From Heracleum sosnowskyi (lineage: Eukaryota; Streptophyta; Magnoliopsida; Apiales; Apiaceae), in contig JAUIZM010000015.1 of assembly GCA_030848705.1 (NCBI GenBank), positions 992,001 to 1,056,000 on the forward strand: a DNA stretch of 64,000 nucleotides, in the 5' to 3' direction. The translations under genes were made by a program, and so were the position numbers. Shown here one piece after another: positions 37,171 to 48,027 of this stretch. The notes under the pieces were generated by a model that saw only the letters and a program-made list of their open reading frames with translations, did no database searches and was not told the DNA's origin. Each line of letters opens with the position of its first letter. Positions within the stretch are counted from its first letter, which is position 1.

Positions 37171-37676
37171 TGTTATGGATTAAAAAACGTGCTTGTGTAA
37201 TTAATGCTAAGGTTTAATGAGCTTCGAGCTTTTATGGCTGCACTCGTGTTTCTGGACTAAATTGGTCCTCACAAGATGCCTACGTATCTCAAATCGTTAT
37301 TGAGAATCAAGCCAAAGACGTAGTTCTGATTGTAGGATCAGGGACCTTAAATAGGCGTCTAGAGCCTAGTATTTATGGTATGTTTAGGAGTCTTAGCGAA
37401 TAAGTCTCCTTTTTGATATTGGATAAACATTGTATTGCTTGCAGGATAAGTCTTTTCCTTGTTGATAAAGGCTATGACTCATTAATTGCCTTTAATTGGG
37501 ATTCCGGATCCTTCTTTGATAAGATTTCCATAATTTGGGCTCTTTTAATGAGCTGTATAGTTTCCCTATTCATTAATTACGAAATTAATGAATAATTAGG
37601 GATTTGGGCATTAAATATCAAGCCTTTTCATTGGACCGTCAATTATATTTCTATAATTACTTTTCAGACTATATCA
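37171..37676 (-). repeat. 3' LTR of element B (506 bp)
   Basis: Plus-strand TGTTATGGATT...GACTATATCA. Differences from the partner LTR include TTTCTGG/TTTCCGG, CAAGCC/CAAGAC, GTCTAGA/GTCTGGA, AAACATT/AAATATT and AGGCTAT/AGGTTAT. The 60-codon frame inside both LTRs is not a gene. Confidence 0.95.
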
Positions 37677-37691
37677 TTTGCCCCCCAACTT
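37677..37691 (-). promoter_or_regulatory. Polypurine tract of element B
   Basis: On the minus strand AAGTTGGGGGGCAAA abuts the LTR start TGATATAG. Confidence 0.85.
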
Positions 37692-38730
37692 CTGGGAAAA
37701 TACCCTTAGGGTTTTCGTAGAAGTTACAACGCATTTTTCTCAAAATTTTCCATTTTTAGGGCATTTTTTACCTCAAGTTAGGTCATTTTTCGACCAGGAA
37801 TTCGACCAGGAATCAGTACAAATTCGACCTGGAATTTCGACCAGGAATCAGTACAAATTCGACCTGGAATTTCGACCAGGAATCAGTACAAATTCGACCT
37901 GGAATTTCGACCAGGAATCAGTATAGATTCGACCTGGAATTTCGACCAGGAATCAGTACAAATTCGACCTGGATTTCAGTATTATTTCGACTTGGATTTC
38001 GAGCTCAAACAGCTGTGAGGTCGAAGCTGTCGACCAGGAATCTCAGGTCTTTTTCGACCTCACCTGTTCGACCTCGACTCAATATGTTTTCGACCTCGAA
38101 TTGTCAACCTCATTCCTAGTATACTTTCGACCTCGATTGGTCGTGAGGTCGTGTGTTTCGACCTCGACTTATAGGTCAATTTCGACCTCAAAGTGCCGAC
38201 TTCAATTATATGTGTTTTCGACCAGGATTTCTTAGTTATCCTGGTTTTATTTTGGTACGAGGTCGTATGTTTCGACCTCGATTTCCCATACATTTTCGAT
38301 CTCGTTTGCTCGATCTCATCCTCATGTTTCTTCGACCTCGTTCTTCTAGGTCAATATAGACTTAAGTTTTTGGGTCATTTTCGACCTCGTTTTTCTGCCT
38401 TTCGACCTCATTTTGGAGTGAGGTCGAAGGGTACGAGTTCGATTTATAGTGTATTTTCGATCTCGTTCAATCGACTTCGATCTAGGGTCTTTTCGACCTC
38501 ATTTCTTCAACTTTTTGACTTGCTTTTGGTGCGAAGTCGATGGACACGACCTCGATTTCGTGTGTATTTTTGACTTGGGTCGTGCGACCTTGAATTAAGG
38601 TCTTTTCGACCTTGATTCATTGATTTTTTGAGTTTATTTGGGAGTGAGGTCGAGTGATACGACCTCAATTTCTCATATACTTTCGATCTGGAGCCTTCGA
38701 TGTCGATCAAAGGTCTTTTCGATCTTGATT
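37690..38730. repeat. GGTCGA repeat region of element B, with a 35-bp minisatellite at about 37786-37985
   Basis: AATTCGACCTGGAATTTCGA recurs at 37821, 37856, 37891, 37926 and 37961, exactly 35 bases apart. To the right the motif TCGACCT/AGGTCGA continues at irregular spacing to about 38730. The region is homologous to 15700-16760 in element A, where the unit length differs (about 91 bp). Open frames 37678-37926 and 38193-38573 are repeat-derived and I do not call them genes. Confidence 0.9.
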
Positions 38731-38948
38731 TTTTGCCTTGGTTTTTATTCCAAGATTTATCTTTTATTCGGGCTTTAAACTTTTCCAGCCTTGGGCCCTA
38801 ATGGGCCTTAATAGTTTGGGCTTCGATTTTGCCTGAAACTTAATTTATTTGGGCTTTCGCCTTTGTAATCCATAAATGGATTTTATGGGCCTTACAGGCT
38901 ATAGACGGTTGCCATACCTTAACCGGTTGAGCTTCCAGTCATTTTCAC

Positions 38949-38956
38949 TATAAAAG
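38949..38956 (+). promoter_or_regulatory. Putative TATA box of the antisense gene in element B
   Basis: TATAAAAG on the plus strand, 287 bases before the ATG at 39236, leaving room for transcription to start near 38980 in a pyrimidine-rich stretch (TTACTCTCACTTC). It drives transcription against the direction of the retrotransposon. Confidence 0.55.
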
Positions 38957-39091
38957 AGTGAGATTTCTCATTTTACTCTCACTTCATACTTCTTTCTTTC
39001 CGAAAATTTCTCTCTAGTCTTCATAGTTTTCTCTCTCTTTTATTCCGTGGTAAGGCGATTCCCGGCGAGCTTTTTACGGTGGTGTTCTTGT

Positions 39092-39185
39092 TTTTCTGGG
39101 TTCAATCTTCTTCCGTTAAAGATTTTCTGGGTTCAATCTTCTTCCGTTGAAGATTTTCTGGGCTCAACCTTCATCCCTTGAAGAT
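39092..39185 (+). repeat. Three 31-bp tandem repeats in the leader of the antisense gene
   Basis: TTCTGGGTTCAATCTTCTTC-type units have their CTGGG at 39096, 39127 and 39158, spacing 31. They end shortly before the ATG and would lie in the 5' UTR. Confidence 0.8.
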
Positions 39186-39235
39186 TTCTGGGATTCTTTG
39201 AAGATTTTTCTGGGTTTTCTCTTGAAGATTTGAGG

Positions 39236-41068
39236 ATGTCTGACAAAACTGCTCAACGCCTCCAGAAAATGAACAAAGCTTCTAAGAGAGGTATCACCAT
39301 TCGTTCTTCTCATATGTCACTTCAAGATATGATTTTAGAACGTAGTGATGAATATCCTTCTGTGTCCCACTTAGATTCTTTTGACTGTAGTAACAAATTC
39401 CACGAAATCGATTTAATTAGGGACTATAACAAAATGTATAGGGTTAAGTCTCCTTATAGATTAGTCCCAGCCGGCCCAGGGGACCGTTCTTGCCATTGGC
39501 ATCCTGATGCTTTATGCATTTACAAGGATGCCATTGTCGCAGGACTCAGGTTCCCTTTTCATGAGTTTATTCCCAGGCTTTTGGCTGATGTTGGGATCAA
39601 CCCTTGCCAACTTCCTCCAAACGCCTGGAGAATCATTATGTGTTTCATTGTCCTTTGTTTGAAGAACAATTTTCCTTTGTCTGTAGCTCTGTTTAGAAAA
39701 AAATTTTAATTTAAGAATAGCTCAGCCATTACTTTGGGTTGGGTTTATATCAACCACCGTCCTTCCACTCCCCCCATATTTCACCCCAAATCTATTCCAG
39801 ATAACAACCCCAAGTGGAAATAGGAGTTTATGTATTTGATTTGGGAAGGAGGGGATTGGGGCACCCTTTTTCGAAGTTCCTTTAGTAGGGTTTCAGATGG
39901 TAGCCCTAGTAATATCATCCTGAATGATGAAGAGGCCCATGCATATGCTGAGCTCACAAAGGATGATTATGCCACATTGGCTTGGGTGCTTCTGGACGAG
40001 TTCCAGCTTAAGTCTTTGGGACTTTCAAACGTTTCTGATAAGGGTAATTCTCACCTCATATCTTTCTTTATCTATTTAAGATTAACTTATACCAACTGTT
40101 TCTTTCCTTATATCTTTTGCAGCTGCGGTCTTTATCAATAAGACCAACGAGCCTGAAGACGGGGAGACAGCTAGGATGAAGAGGACACGTTTGGGAGCGA
40201 AGGACCCCCGTGCTTCTAGTGTTCCAGCTTTTATAAGGCCTCATGTGGACCTTACTGAGGATGCTGAGGGCCCTGCCTCGGGCAAGAGTGCAGTTTGGCG
40301 CCCCAATTGGGGTCTTAGGAAGAAGGACACTGTGGTGGGAGTGTCCAAGCATGTTGTGGAGTGGTCTTATCACTCTCTGACTCCTTGTGACTACAAGGAT
40401 TTTGTCTCCAACTCCACCATTGAAGGGGTGGAGCATGCTGGATCCCAAGCTATGGCTGCTGTAAGCATTTTTCTCCTTGTTTTCTTTGTAGTTTTTGATG
40501 TATTTCAAGTTTAAGTTTTTAACTTATAACTTGCTTGCAGCTTAATGCCAACTACCAAGGGGCTCTCTTTCAAGCTAAGTCTTGGCGCTCATCTTCTGAG
40601 GCCAACCAAGGCAAGTTTGAGAAGTCCCAGGAGGAAATGGCTTCAGTGAAGGCCACTCTGGCTAGGAAGGAAAAGGAGTTGGCTGACTCCCAGGCTGAGC
40701 TGGTGTCTTTGAGGAAAGGCAAGGATGACTTCATCGACGAGTACCTTGACTCCTCGGAGTACGAGGACTTGATTGATAAGCATGACGAGCTCCTCTTCCC
40801 AGTTCAGTATACTAAGGGATGGGATGACGCTCTTTCTGCTGTTCTGGAGAAGATGCCTGGATCTCTCCTTATTTCTGATTTTCCAAGCCCTCACCTTCCT
40901 ACTCCTTTGGAGATGGCTTTGGCTGGAGAGGACGAGATGGAGGAGGATGACATGATCTTAGACCTGGATCACACTTCCCCACCTGGTCAGACTGCCGGAG
41001 CTGATGATGCTGCCTTTCACTCTAGAGAGGAAGAGGAGGAGGAGGAGGACATGGACAAGGCAGATTAG
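39236..41068 (+). pseudogene. Antisense three-exon gene carried by element B (Transposase_28 / 'putative gypsy type transposon' family)
   Basis: Plus strand, opposite to gag-pol. Exons: 39236-40043, 40123-40460 and 40541-41068. Introns of 79 and 80 bp have GT...AG borders (GGTAATT...TTTTGCAG and GTAAGC...CTTGCAG) and join the frames correctly (phase 1, then phase 0). The product starts MSDKTAQRLQKM. A conserved segment (GLRFPFHEFIPRLLADVGIN, then LPPNAWRIIMCFIVLC) resembles the plant family annotated as putative gypsy type transposon (PF04195). The C-terminal third is coiled-coil-like (ANQGKFEKSQEEMAS, KEKELADSQAELVSLR) and ends with a Glu-rich acidic tail. Two in-frame stops, TAA at 39707-39709 and TAG at 39821-39823, break exon 1, so this copy is probably inactive. 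Function is unknown. The ATG at 39236 is chosen as the first in frame after the leader repeats. Confidence 0.8.
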
Positions 41069-41370
41069 GTGTAGTTTCACTTTTGGCCATCATGGCTTGT
41101 ACTTTTGTTTATGTACTTTTGGCCTACGGGCTTAACTTAACTCTTATTTAAGTTTTTATTTATGTCTGGTGGCCATTCATGGCTTGTGTTGTTTTTCTTG
41201 CTCCTTGAATGTTTGTCAACACTCATAGTATATAAGCTCTAAGACATGAAAATACTGAATTTATTCATAACTTGAAAATGGGATCAACCCTTACATAGTA
41301 CCCAAGTTTAAGAACTCGGGTTGGTTTTATCAAACCTTATTCATAGTAGTGAGTCCTCCTAGGAAACACC
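41069..41370. other. Spacer between the convergent 3' ends of the antisense gene and pol of element B
   Basis: About 300 bases with no gene. Transcripts of pol and of the antisense gene would converge here. Confidence 0.6.
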
Positions 41371-44300
41371 TTAAACATAATAAACTTTCAAATTGGAGGC
41401 ATGCCAAGTCCTTGGCACCTCATGCCCTTCAAGGGTTTCTAGCTTGTATGAGCCTCAACCAAATACGTTCTTGACGCGATATGGTCCTTCCCAATTTGGG
41501 GCCAACTTGCCTTTTTGTCCAACTCCGGATGCTTCAATCTTTCTGAGAACCAAGTCTCCTTGACGAAAGAACCTTTCTTTAACCCTTAGGTTGTAGTAGA
41601 AAGAGGCTTTCTTTTGATGTTCAACTATCTTGGCGTTTGCTTCATCTCTAACTTCGTCAATTAGATCCAAAGTTAGCCTCAAGCCTTCTTCATTTTCTTC
41701 TGGTTCGTAAGCCTCAACTCTTGGGGAGGTGTGAGTAATCTCCACCGGGACCACTGCCTCTGCTCCATAAGCCAATAGAAATGGAGTTGCCCCGGTGGTG
41801 ACTTTACAAGTAGTACGGTATGCCCAAAGTATGGGGAGTAATTCGTCTACCCAAGTGTTTCTGGAGCGTTCAACTCTTTTCTTTAGTCCATCCAGGATAA
41901 TTCGATTTGCAACCTCAGCTTGCCCATTTGCTTGAGGATGGGCAACAGAAGTGAAGCGCAACTTGATATCGTTCTCATCACAATATTTCTTGAACTCATC
42001 ATTGTTAAACTGAGTCCCATTGTCCGTAACTAGGACTCGTGGAATTCCGTATCTGCATATCACATTTTCCCAGAAGAAATGCATTACTTGCTTGGTGGTT
42101 ATCTTGGCTAATGGCTTAGCCTCAATCCACTTGGTGAAGTAGTCGATTGCTACTATCAAGAACTTTCTCTGAGCACTTGCCATAGGAAAAGGCCCAAGTA
42201 TATCCATTCCCCACATGGTAAAGGGGATGGGTGAGTTAATGGATGTCATCATCTCTGGTGGTTGTCTAACCACTGGTGCATGTTTCTGGCACCGTTCACA
42301 TTTCTTCACATAGCTTTTAGCATCAGCAAGTATGCTTGGCCAATAGAAACCTAGACGAGTGATTTTATGGGCAAGAGCTCTGCCCCCCAAGTGCTGTCCA
42401 CAAATTCCTTCGTGTACTTCCTTCAGGGCCAATTCTGCCTCTTGAGGTCTTAAACATTTCAGATATGGAATGATGAAAGACTTTTTGTATAGGATTCCCT
42501 CAATCAGGGTATACCTTAGTGCTCTGACGTACAACTTTCGTGCTTCTGAAGTGTCGTTGGGTAACCACCCAGTTTCTAGATGAGATTTGATGGGATCAAT
42601 CCAACAACTGCCAACATCAATGGGTGTTACCAACTTTCCGTTGATGCTTGGGGTCTTCAAGACTTGGAAGTATACACTCCCTGCATAGTTTTCAATTTCA
42701 GAAGAAGCAAACTTAGACAGGGCATCAGCCTTTATGTTTTCTTCCCTTGGAATATGCTCCACATAGCATTCGTCAAATTGAGTCATGATGGCCTTAACAA
42801 GTTTCAAGTACTTGGCCATGACTTCATCTCTGGCCTCAAATTCCCCATTTACTTGGGAAACCACTAGCCTAGAGTCTCCACATACTTTCAGAGTTTTGAC
42901 CCTCAAGGCTCCAGCCAGCCCTAAGCCAGCTATCAGAGCTTCATACTCAGCCTCATTGTTTGTCGTTGGGAAGTCAAGTTTTAGTGCATACTCAATGAGG
43001 AATCCATCAGGACTTTGTAGCACTAAACCAGCTCCACTTGATTTTGTTTTTGATGCTCCATCAAAATAGAGCACCCAATATTCTTTGAAGTCCATTTCTT
43101 GATCTTTCTTATCTTCCACTATTACTTCCTGCCCCCTGACTTCTTGGTTGTCAATGGTACATTCAACCATGAAGTCAGCAAGTGCCTGAGCTTTTATGGC
43201 CGTTCGAGGCTTATACTTGATGTCAAATTCGCCCAATTCAATAGCCCATTTGATCAATCTTCCACTAACTTGAGGGCTATGCAAGATGTTTCTTAGAGGT
43301 TGATCAGTCAAGACCTCTATCTTGTGAGCCTGGAAGTACGGGCGTAGCTTTCTTGAGGCCATTATCAAGGCTAAGGCAAACTTCTCAATCGTTGAGTAGT
43401 TTATTTCTGCCCCATGAAGAATCTTACTCACATAGTAGACGGGCTTCTGCACTTTCAATTCTTCCTTTATCAGTACAGCTCCAAGGGCTGTGTTAGAAAC
43501 TGCCAAGTACAAGTAGAGAGTTTCCCCTGGCTTGGGTTTTGCCAATAGTGGTGCCTCAGCCATGTATTTCTTCAGGGCCTCAAAGGCCTCTTGGCTTTCA
43601 GTTGTCCATTCAAAAATTTTCACTTTTTTGAGTGCTTTGAAGAAGGGTAAACACTTCTCTCCTGACTTGGAGATGAACCTTCCCAATGCTGCCACTCTCC
43701 CTGTTAGTTTTTGGACATCTTTGACAGTCCGTGGTGGCTCCATGTCTAGAATTGCTTTGATTTTGTCGGGATTGGCCTCGATTCCTCTCTTGGAAACCAT
43801 TAGGCCTAAAAATTTTCCCGAGCCTACACCAAAGGCACACTTTGCTGGATTCAACATCATCTTGTGGTGCCTCAGCACTTCGAATGCCTCTCGGAGGTGC
43901 TTAATGTGATCGGCCTTATCGAGGCTTTTGACTAGCATGTCATCTACGTAGACCTCCATGGTTTTTCCAATTAGGTGCTCAAAGATTTTGTTTACCAACC
44001 TTTGATATGTTGCCCCTGCATTCTTAAGTCCAAATGCCATGACTAAGAAGCAGAAAACACCAAAGTCAGTGATGAACGATACTTTGGCGATGTCATCCTC
44101 ATGCATCTTGATTTGATTGTATCCACTGAAGCCATCCATAAAGCTAAGCATCTCGTGCCCAGCTGTAGCATCTGTTAATGCATCAATTCTTGGTAAGGGA
44201 AAACAATCCTTAGGACATGCATCATTCAAGTCAGTGAAGTCGACGCACATCCTCCATTTTCCGTTAGCCTTTTTAACCATCACGGGGTTAGCTAACCATT

Positions 44301-44780
44301 CTGGGAATTGGATTTCCTCAATGAATCCAGATTCCAAAAGCTTATTCACTTCTTGTTTAATGGCTTCAAGCCTCTCTGGAGCAAAATTTCTTTTCTTTTG
44401 TTTCACTGTCTTCCTTTCTGGATCCACATTTAATTTGAGAGATATCAATTGGGGATCAATCCCTGGCATGTCGGCCGCTGTCCAAGCAAAAACGTCATTG
44501 TTTTCTTGAAGAAAAGACGCGAGTTTGCTCTTCAATGGTTCGGGCAATAGTGCCCCAATATAAGTCACCTTCTCTGGTTCTCCAGGGACTAGGGGAATTG
44601 GGACCAAGTCCTCAGCCGGTTTCCCCCTTCTGTCCTCATTATCGCTGATACTCATGTCTTCAATTGGGAGAACTTGCCCCCCGATTCCATCAGGTCTTAA
44701 TGCGGCTACATAACAACTTCTAGCCATCTTTTGGTCTCCTCGTTCTTCACCAATCCCATTCCTCGTTGGGAACTTGATTT
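41371..44780 (-). pseudogene. Element B pol: RT, RNase H, aRNH, integrase (nearly intact)
   Basis: Reading leftward. From the ATG at 44727 the frame is open for 1090 codons to 41455, and it is also open upstream into the end of gag-protease. RT has YVDD at about residues 260-263. The first RNase H lacks the usual first Asp (LYLAVSN). The second RNase H (aRNH) keeps all four acids: D556, E594, D618 and D668. Integrase shows H772, H779, C810 and C813, and the triad D842, D902 and E938 with 35 residues between the last two. A TGA at 41455-41457 replaces a CGA arginine codon; homology continues in frame to TAA at 41371-41373. The loss is only 28 C-terminal residues, so the enzyme might still work. 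The frame lies in -1 relation to gag-protease. Confidence 0.94.
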
Positions 44781-47054
44781 TTAGATGATAGATGAGGCAA
44801 CAGCCTTGAACGCATGAAGACCAGTCCTTCCCAGGATTGCATTGTAGGTTGAAGTCGCTTTTATAACTATGAAGTTCAACATCTGAGTAGACGTATTCAT
44901 CCCTTGTCCCATAGTCATTGGGAGTTGGATAGTGCCTTCCACTTTTGATTCCACCCCGTTGAATCCGTATATAGGCATATTTGAGGGTATTAGCTGAGAG
45001 TCTGTGTAACCCATCTTGATAAAGGCATCGTGGAACAAGATATCCACTGAAGCCCCATTATCAACCAAGACTCTTTTTGTTTCGGAGTTGCCTATCACAG
45101 GTATTATGACAAGAGGATCATCATGGGGGAACTTCATCCCTTCTAAGTCTGAATCGTCAAAACCTATTGACACTTCTGTTCTGGCACGTTTCGGTGCTTC
45201 TCCAACCATAGTCATTACCTCTCGGGCATAAGACTTTCTTGAGTTTCGGGAGGATCCAGCAGCAGTTGGCCCTCCGAATATCATGTTGATCACTGGCCCT
45301 CGGGGCTTGGGATTCCGATCTTGATCGTTGTCCCTTCTATCATAATCCTTTCTTTCATAGTTCCCCCTTTGGCTCCCTTGGCTTCCATCCTTAATGAACT
45401 TGCTGAGTTTTCCTCTTCGTATCAGAAACTCAATCTCATCTTTCAGTTGTCTACAATCATCGGTGTCATGACCGACTTCTTTGTGGAACCGACAAAACTG
45501 ATTTTGGTTCCGTTTGGACAAATCAGCCCTCATTGGCTTTGGCCATTTGATATCTTCTTCCTTGGCTATCTCCATCAGAATTTGACTCCTGGGAGTATTC
45601 AATCTTGCATATTCTGTGAATTTTGGCCCAAAATTGTTTCTCTTGGGGGGAGAATCAGAGTTCTTTGATGTTCTGGGGAACTTTTCCTTGACGTCGTACT
45701 CCTGAGTTTCTTTTCTTTTCTTTGAGTTTCCACCGTCGCCAGCGGTGGGTTCATACTTTCTCATGCTTTCCTCAGCCTTGATGTACTTTCCGGCTCTATC
45801 TTGGAGCTTCAACATGCTCTCTGGTGGATGTTTAGCCAACGACCTCCTGAAGTGGTCATCAGTGGTTCCTTGTTGCAGGGCTATCATAGCCACTTTGTCA
45901 TCTAAGTCCGGGACTTTCAAAGCCTCCCGAGTGAATCGATTGATGTAGTCCCTTAGGGCTTCATTCTTTCCTTGACGTATTGCCATGAGTGATGCAGAAC
46001 TTTTCTCATGCACCCTTCCACTAATGAACTGATTGATGAAAGCCTTGCTTAGTTCCTTAAAGGACCCAATAGAGTTGGGAGGTAGACGGCTATACCAACG
46101 TTGGGCCATGCCTGCCAAGGTTTGTGGAAACGCCCTACACTTGACCGCATCGTTGGCTGGCTGCAACAGCAGTGCATTGGAGAAGGTCCTTACATGATTT
46201 GCGGGATCTCCCGTTCCATCATAGGCTTTGATCGAAGGCATCTTAAACTTTCTGGATATAGCCGTTTTCATGATGTCTTGAGTAAACGGTGGTGTAGGAT
46301 CATCAGGATCTCCTAGGGGCAACAGAATACTAGGATCACCCCTTGGGGCTTCAGCCCTCTTGGTCCTTCTTGGTGGATCCAAGTTGATTATCGGGATTCC
46401 TTCAGTCGTTCGGCCCCGAGATTGGGCGGCCTCTTCTTCAGCAAGGAGTTTTTTGAGCCTTGCAGTCTCTGCCTCATGGGCTGCAAGTTTCTCCCTAGTA
46501 GTTTGGGGTTGCTCCCGATTTGTCTGTGAAGAACGTCTCCTTCTTGGGGCGACATCCTCCCCAGTTGTATAACCCTCATCCTCAGTGTATGGGCCAGAGT
46601 AATCTTGAATGAGAGGGGTCTGACGAGTTTGTTGATTTTGGGGTCCCAGACCTTGAATATAAGGGGGCACATATGCCTCATGGTAGATTGGGTTAGTTCC
46701 ACTACCGCCCGCCATGGGTCGAGGGGGCATGCCATAGCTTGGCATCCCCAAAGTCTGATTCGCGTATTGAGGGAGATCAGTAGTATGGAGTTGAAGGCTC
46801 CTTGGTGCACTCATGAGCAGCGAAGAGGTCGTGATTGGTTGCTGGTGAACGGTCTCTTGTGGATTAGATCCATGAATGACCATCTGTAGGGGATTCGTCC
46901 CTTCAACCGAAATCGGGATTTCCGGTCCTTGAGTGTTGGTGGGGATATTCGCCCCTTGTGTGCCGGTAGTCGGCGGTGGCTGATCAGCCTTAGAGGTGAT
47001 GGGGCGATCATCGGGAGTTTGAGTATCCCGAGCTGTTCTTCGTGTGTTTGCCAT
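44781..47054 (-). CDS. Element B gag and aspartic protease (757 aa)
   Basis: The start ATG at 47054 (protein begins MANTRRTARDTQ) lies 16 bases after the primer site. An acidic, Gln/Pro-rich N-terminus is followed by a retrotransposon gag capsid domain at about residues 260-420 (CRAFPQTLAGMAQRWYSRL, FINQFISGRVH). A zinc-knuckle-like motif has C521, H524, H529 and C534. The aspartic protease has its active site VDNGASVDIL (D665) and ends ILGRTGLHAF. The DNGAS form is typical of Tat elements. It should form the virus-like particle and cleave the polyprotein. No stop interrupts it. It ends at TAA 44781-44783, and pol continues in the -1 frame across TCATCTATCATC, which looks like a tandem-repeat slip or mutation; no classical slippery heptamer is visible. 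Confidence 0.93.
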   Translation of the reverse strand: MANTRRTARDTQTPDDRPITSKADQPPPTTGTQGANIPTNTQGPEIPISVEGTNPLQMVIHGSNPQETVHQQPITTSSLLMSAPRSLQLHTTDLPQYANQTLGMPSYGMPPRPMAGGSGTNPIYHEAYVPPYIQGLGPQNQQTRQTPLIQDYSGPYTEDEGYTTGEDVAPRRRRSSQTNREQPQTTREKLAAHEAETARLKKLLAEEEAAQSRGRTTEGIPIINLDPPRRTKRAEAPRGDPSILLPLGDPDDPTPPFTQDIMKTAISRKFKMPSIKAYDGTGDPANHVRTFSNALLLQPANDAVKCRAFPQTLAGMAQRWYSRLPPNSIGSFKELSKAFINQFISGRVHEKSSASLMAIRQGKNEALRDYINRFTREALKVPDLDDKVAMIALQQGTTDDHFRRSLAKHPPESMLKLQDRAGKYIKAEESMRKYEPTAGDGGNSKKRKETQEYDVKEKFPRTSKNSDSPPKRNNFGPKFTEYARLNTPRSQILMEIAKEEDIKWPKPMRADLSKRNQNQFCRFHKEVGHDTDDCRQLKDEIEFLIRRGKLSKFIKDGSQGSQRGNYERKDYDRRDNDQDRNPKPRGPVINMIFGGPTAAGSSRNSRKSYAREVMTMVGEAPKRARTEVSIGFDDSDLEGMKFPHDDPLVIIPVIGNSETKRVLVDNGASVDILFHDAFIKMGYTDSQLIPSNMPIYGFNGVESKVEGTIQLPMTMGQGMNTSTQMLNFIVIKATSTYNAILGRTGLHAFKAVASSII

Positions 47055-47069
47055 GGTTGATGTTGTCTT

Positions 47070-47085
47070 CCCACAGACGGCGCCA
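47070..47085 (-). promoter_or_regulatory. Primer binding site of element B
   Basis: On the minus strand TGGCGCCGTCTGTGGG, two bases (TT) after the LTR end CCATAACA. The TGGCGCCGT start is typical of Tat/Athila elements. I do not assign the tRNA because the second half does not match plant tRNA-Asp well. Confidence 0.78.
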
Positions 47086-47087
47086 AA

Positions 47088-47593
47088 TGTTATGGATTAA
47101 AAAACGTGCTTGTGTAATTAATGCTAAGGTTTAATGAGCTTCGAGCTTTTATGGCTGCACTCGTGTTTCCGGACTAAATTGGTCCTCACAAGATGCCTAC
47201 GTATCTCAAATCGTTATTGAGAATCAAGACAAAGACGTAGTTCTGATTGTAGGATCAGGGACCTTAAATAGGCGTCTGGAGCCTAGTATTTATGGTATGT
47301 TTAGGAGTCTTAGCGAATAAGTCTCCTTTTTGATATTGGATAAATATTGTATTGCTTGCAGGATAAGTCTTTTCCTTGTTGATAAAGGTTATGACTCATT
47401 AATTGCCTTTAATTGGGATTCCGGATCCTTCTTTGATAAGATTTCCATAATTTGGGCTCTTTTAATGAGCTGTATAGTTTCCCTATTCATTAATTACGAA
47501 ATTAATGAATAATTAGGGATTTGGGCATTAAATATCAAGCCTTTTCATTGGACCGTCAATTATATTTCTATAATTACTTTTCAGACTATATCA
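47088..47593 (-). repeat. 5' LTR of element B (506 bp)
   Basis: Plus-strand TGTTATGGATT...GACTATATCA, the same length as 37171-37676. It is followed by ACAAC at 47594-47598. Confidence 0.95.
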
Positions 47594-47598
47594 ACAAC

Positions 47599-48027
47599 TT
47601 TAAATAATAATTAGTTATTATTTTTAAAATATAGCTAATCATTATAGTATGTTTCATTAGAGTATAATGTCTTACAAGTTCAACACATTTTAGCTAATTA
47701 TTTATTTATATTAATTTAGTCAACACCACTGAAAATGCTCTTAAGCCTTCAATGAAGATGGCTAAAACTAACACAAAAATTAATATATTATTTAATATTT
47801 TCTAGCTTTGCCTACTGTTTTATTTCTTTTAATTATGTTTATAAAATAACTTAATATTGTTTTTAAAATAAACATCGAAATAAACTAAAATTGAAACCAA
47901 TTCTTATCATTAACCATTTATTGCACCCGTGCTAATATATTCGAGTTTATAAATATTGTCCTTATATTTGTTTAAACATTTACAATAGTAAATAAATAAA
48001 ATATAAAAAAGTACAAAATATCTAGTA
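47599..48027. other. AT-rich intergenic DNA, no feature recognised
   Basis: Between element B and the Stowaway-like end. No frame or repeat stands out. Confidence 0.5.

Larger units (their letters stand above)
37171..47593 (-). mobile_element. Element B: near-complete Tat-lineage Ty3/gypsy retrotransposon carrying an antisense gene
   Basis: In element orientation: 5' LTR (47593-47088), primer site, gag-protease, pol, then a spacer with a gene on the opposite strand, a GGTCGA repeat region, polypurine tract and 3' LTR (37676-37171). Both LTRs are 506 bp and differ at about five positions I saw (about 1%). Flanks are ACAAT and ACAAC, a target duplication with one mismatch. The dual RNase H in pol places it in the Tat lineage. 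Gag is open and pol nearly so. Confidence 0.95.

Noticed and set aside
37786..37985. A 35-bp repeat resembling a CRISPR array
   Set aside because: There are no unique spacers, no cas genes and the genome is a plant; it is a retrotransposon minisatellite.
38193..38573. 126-codon frame in the GGTCGA region of element B
   Set aside because: Composed of repeated GGTCGA-derived residues, with no domain.
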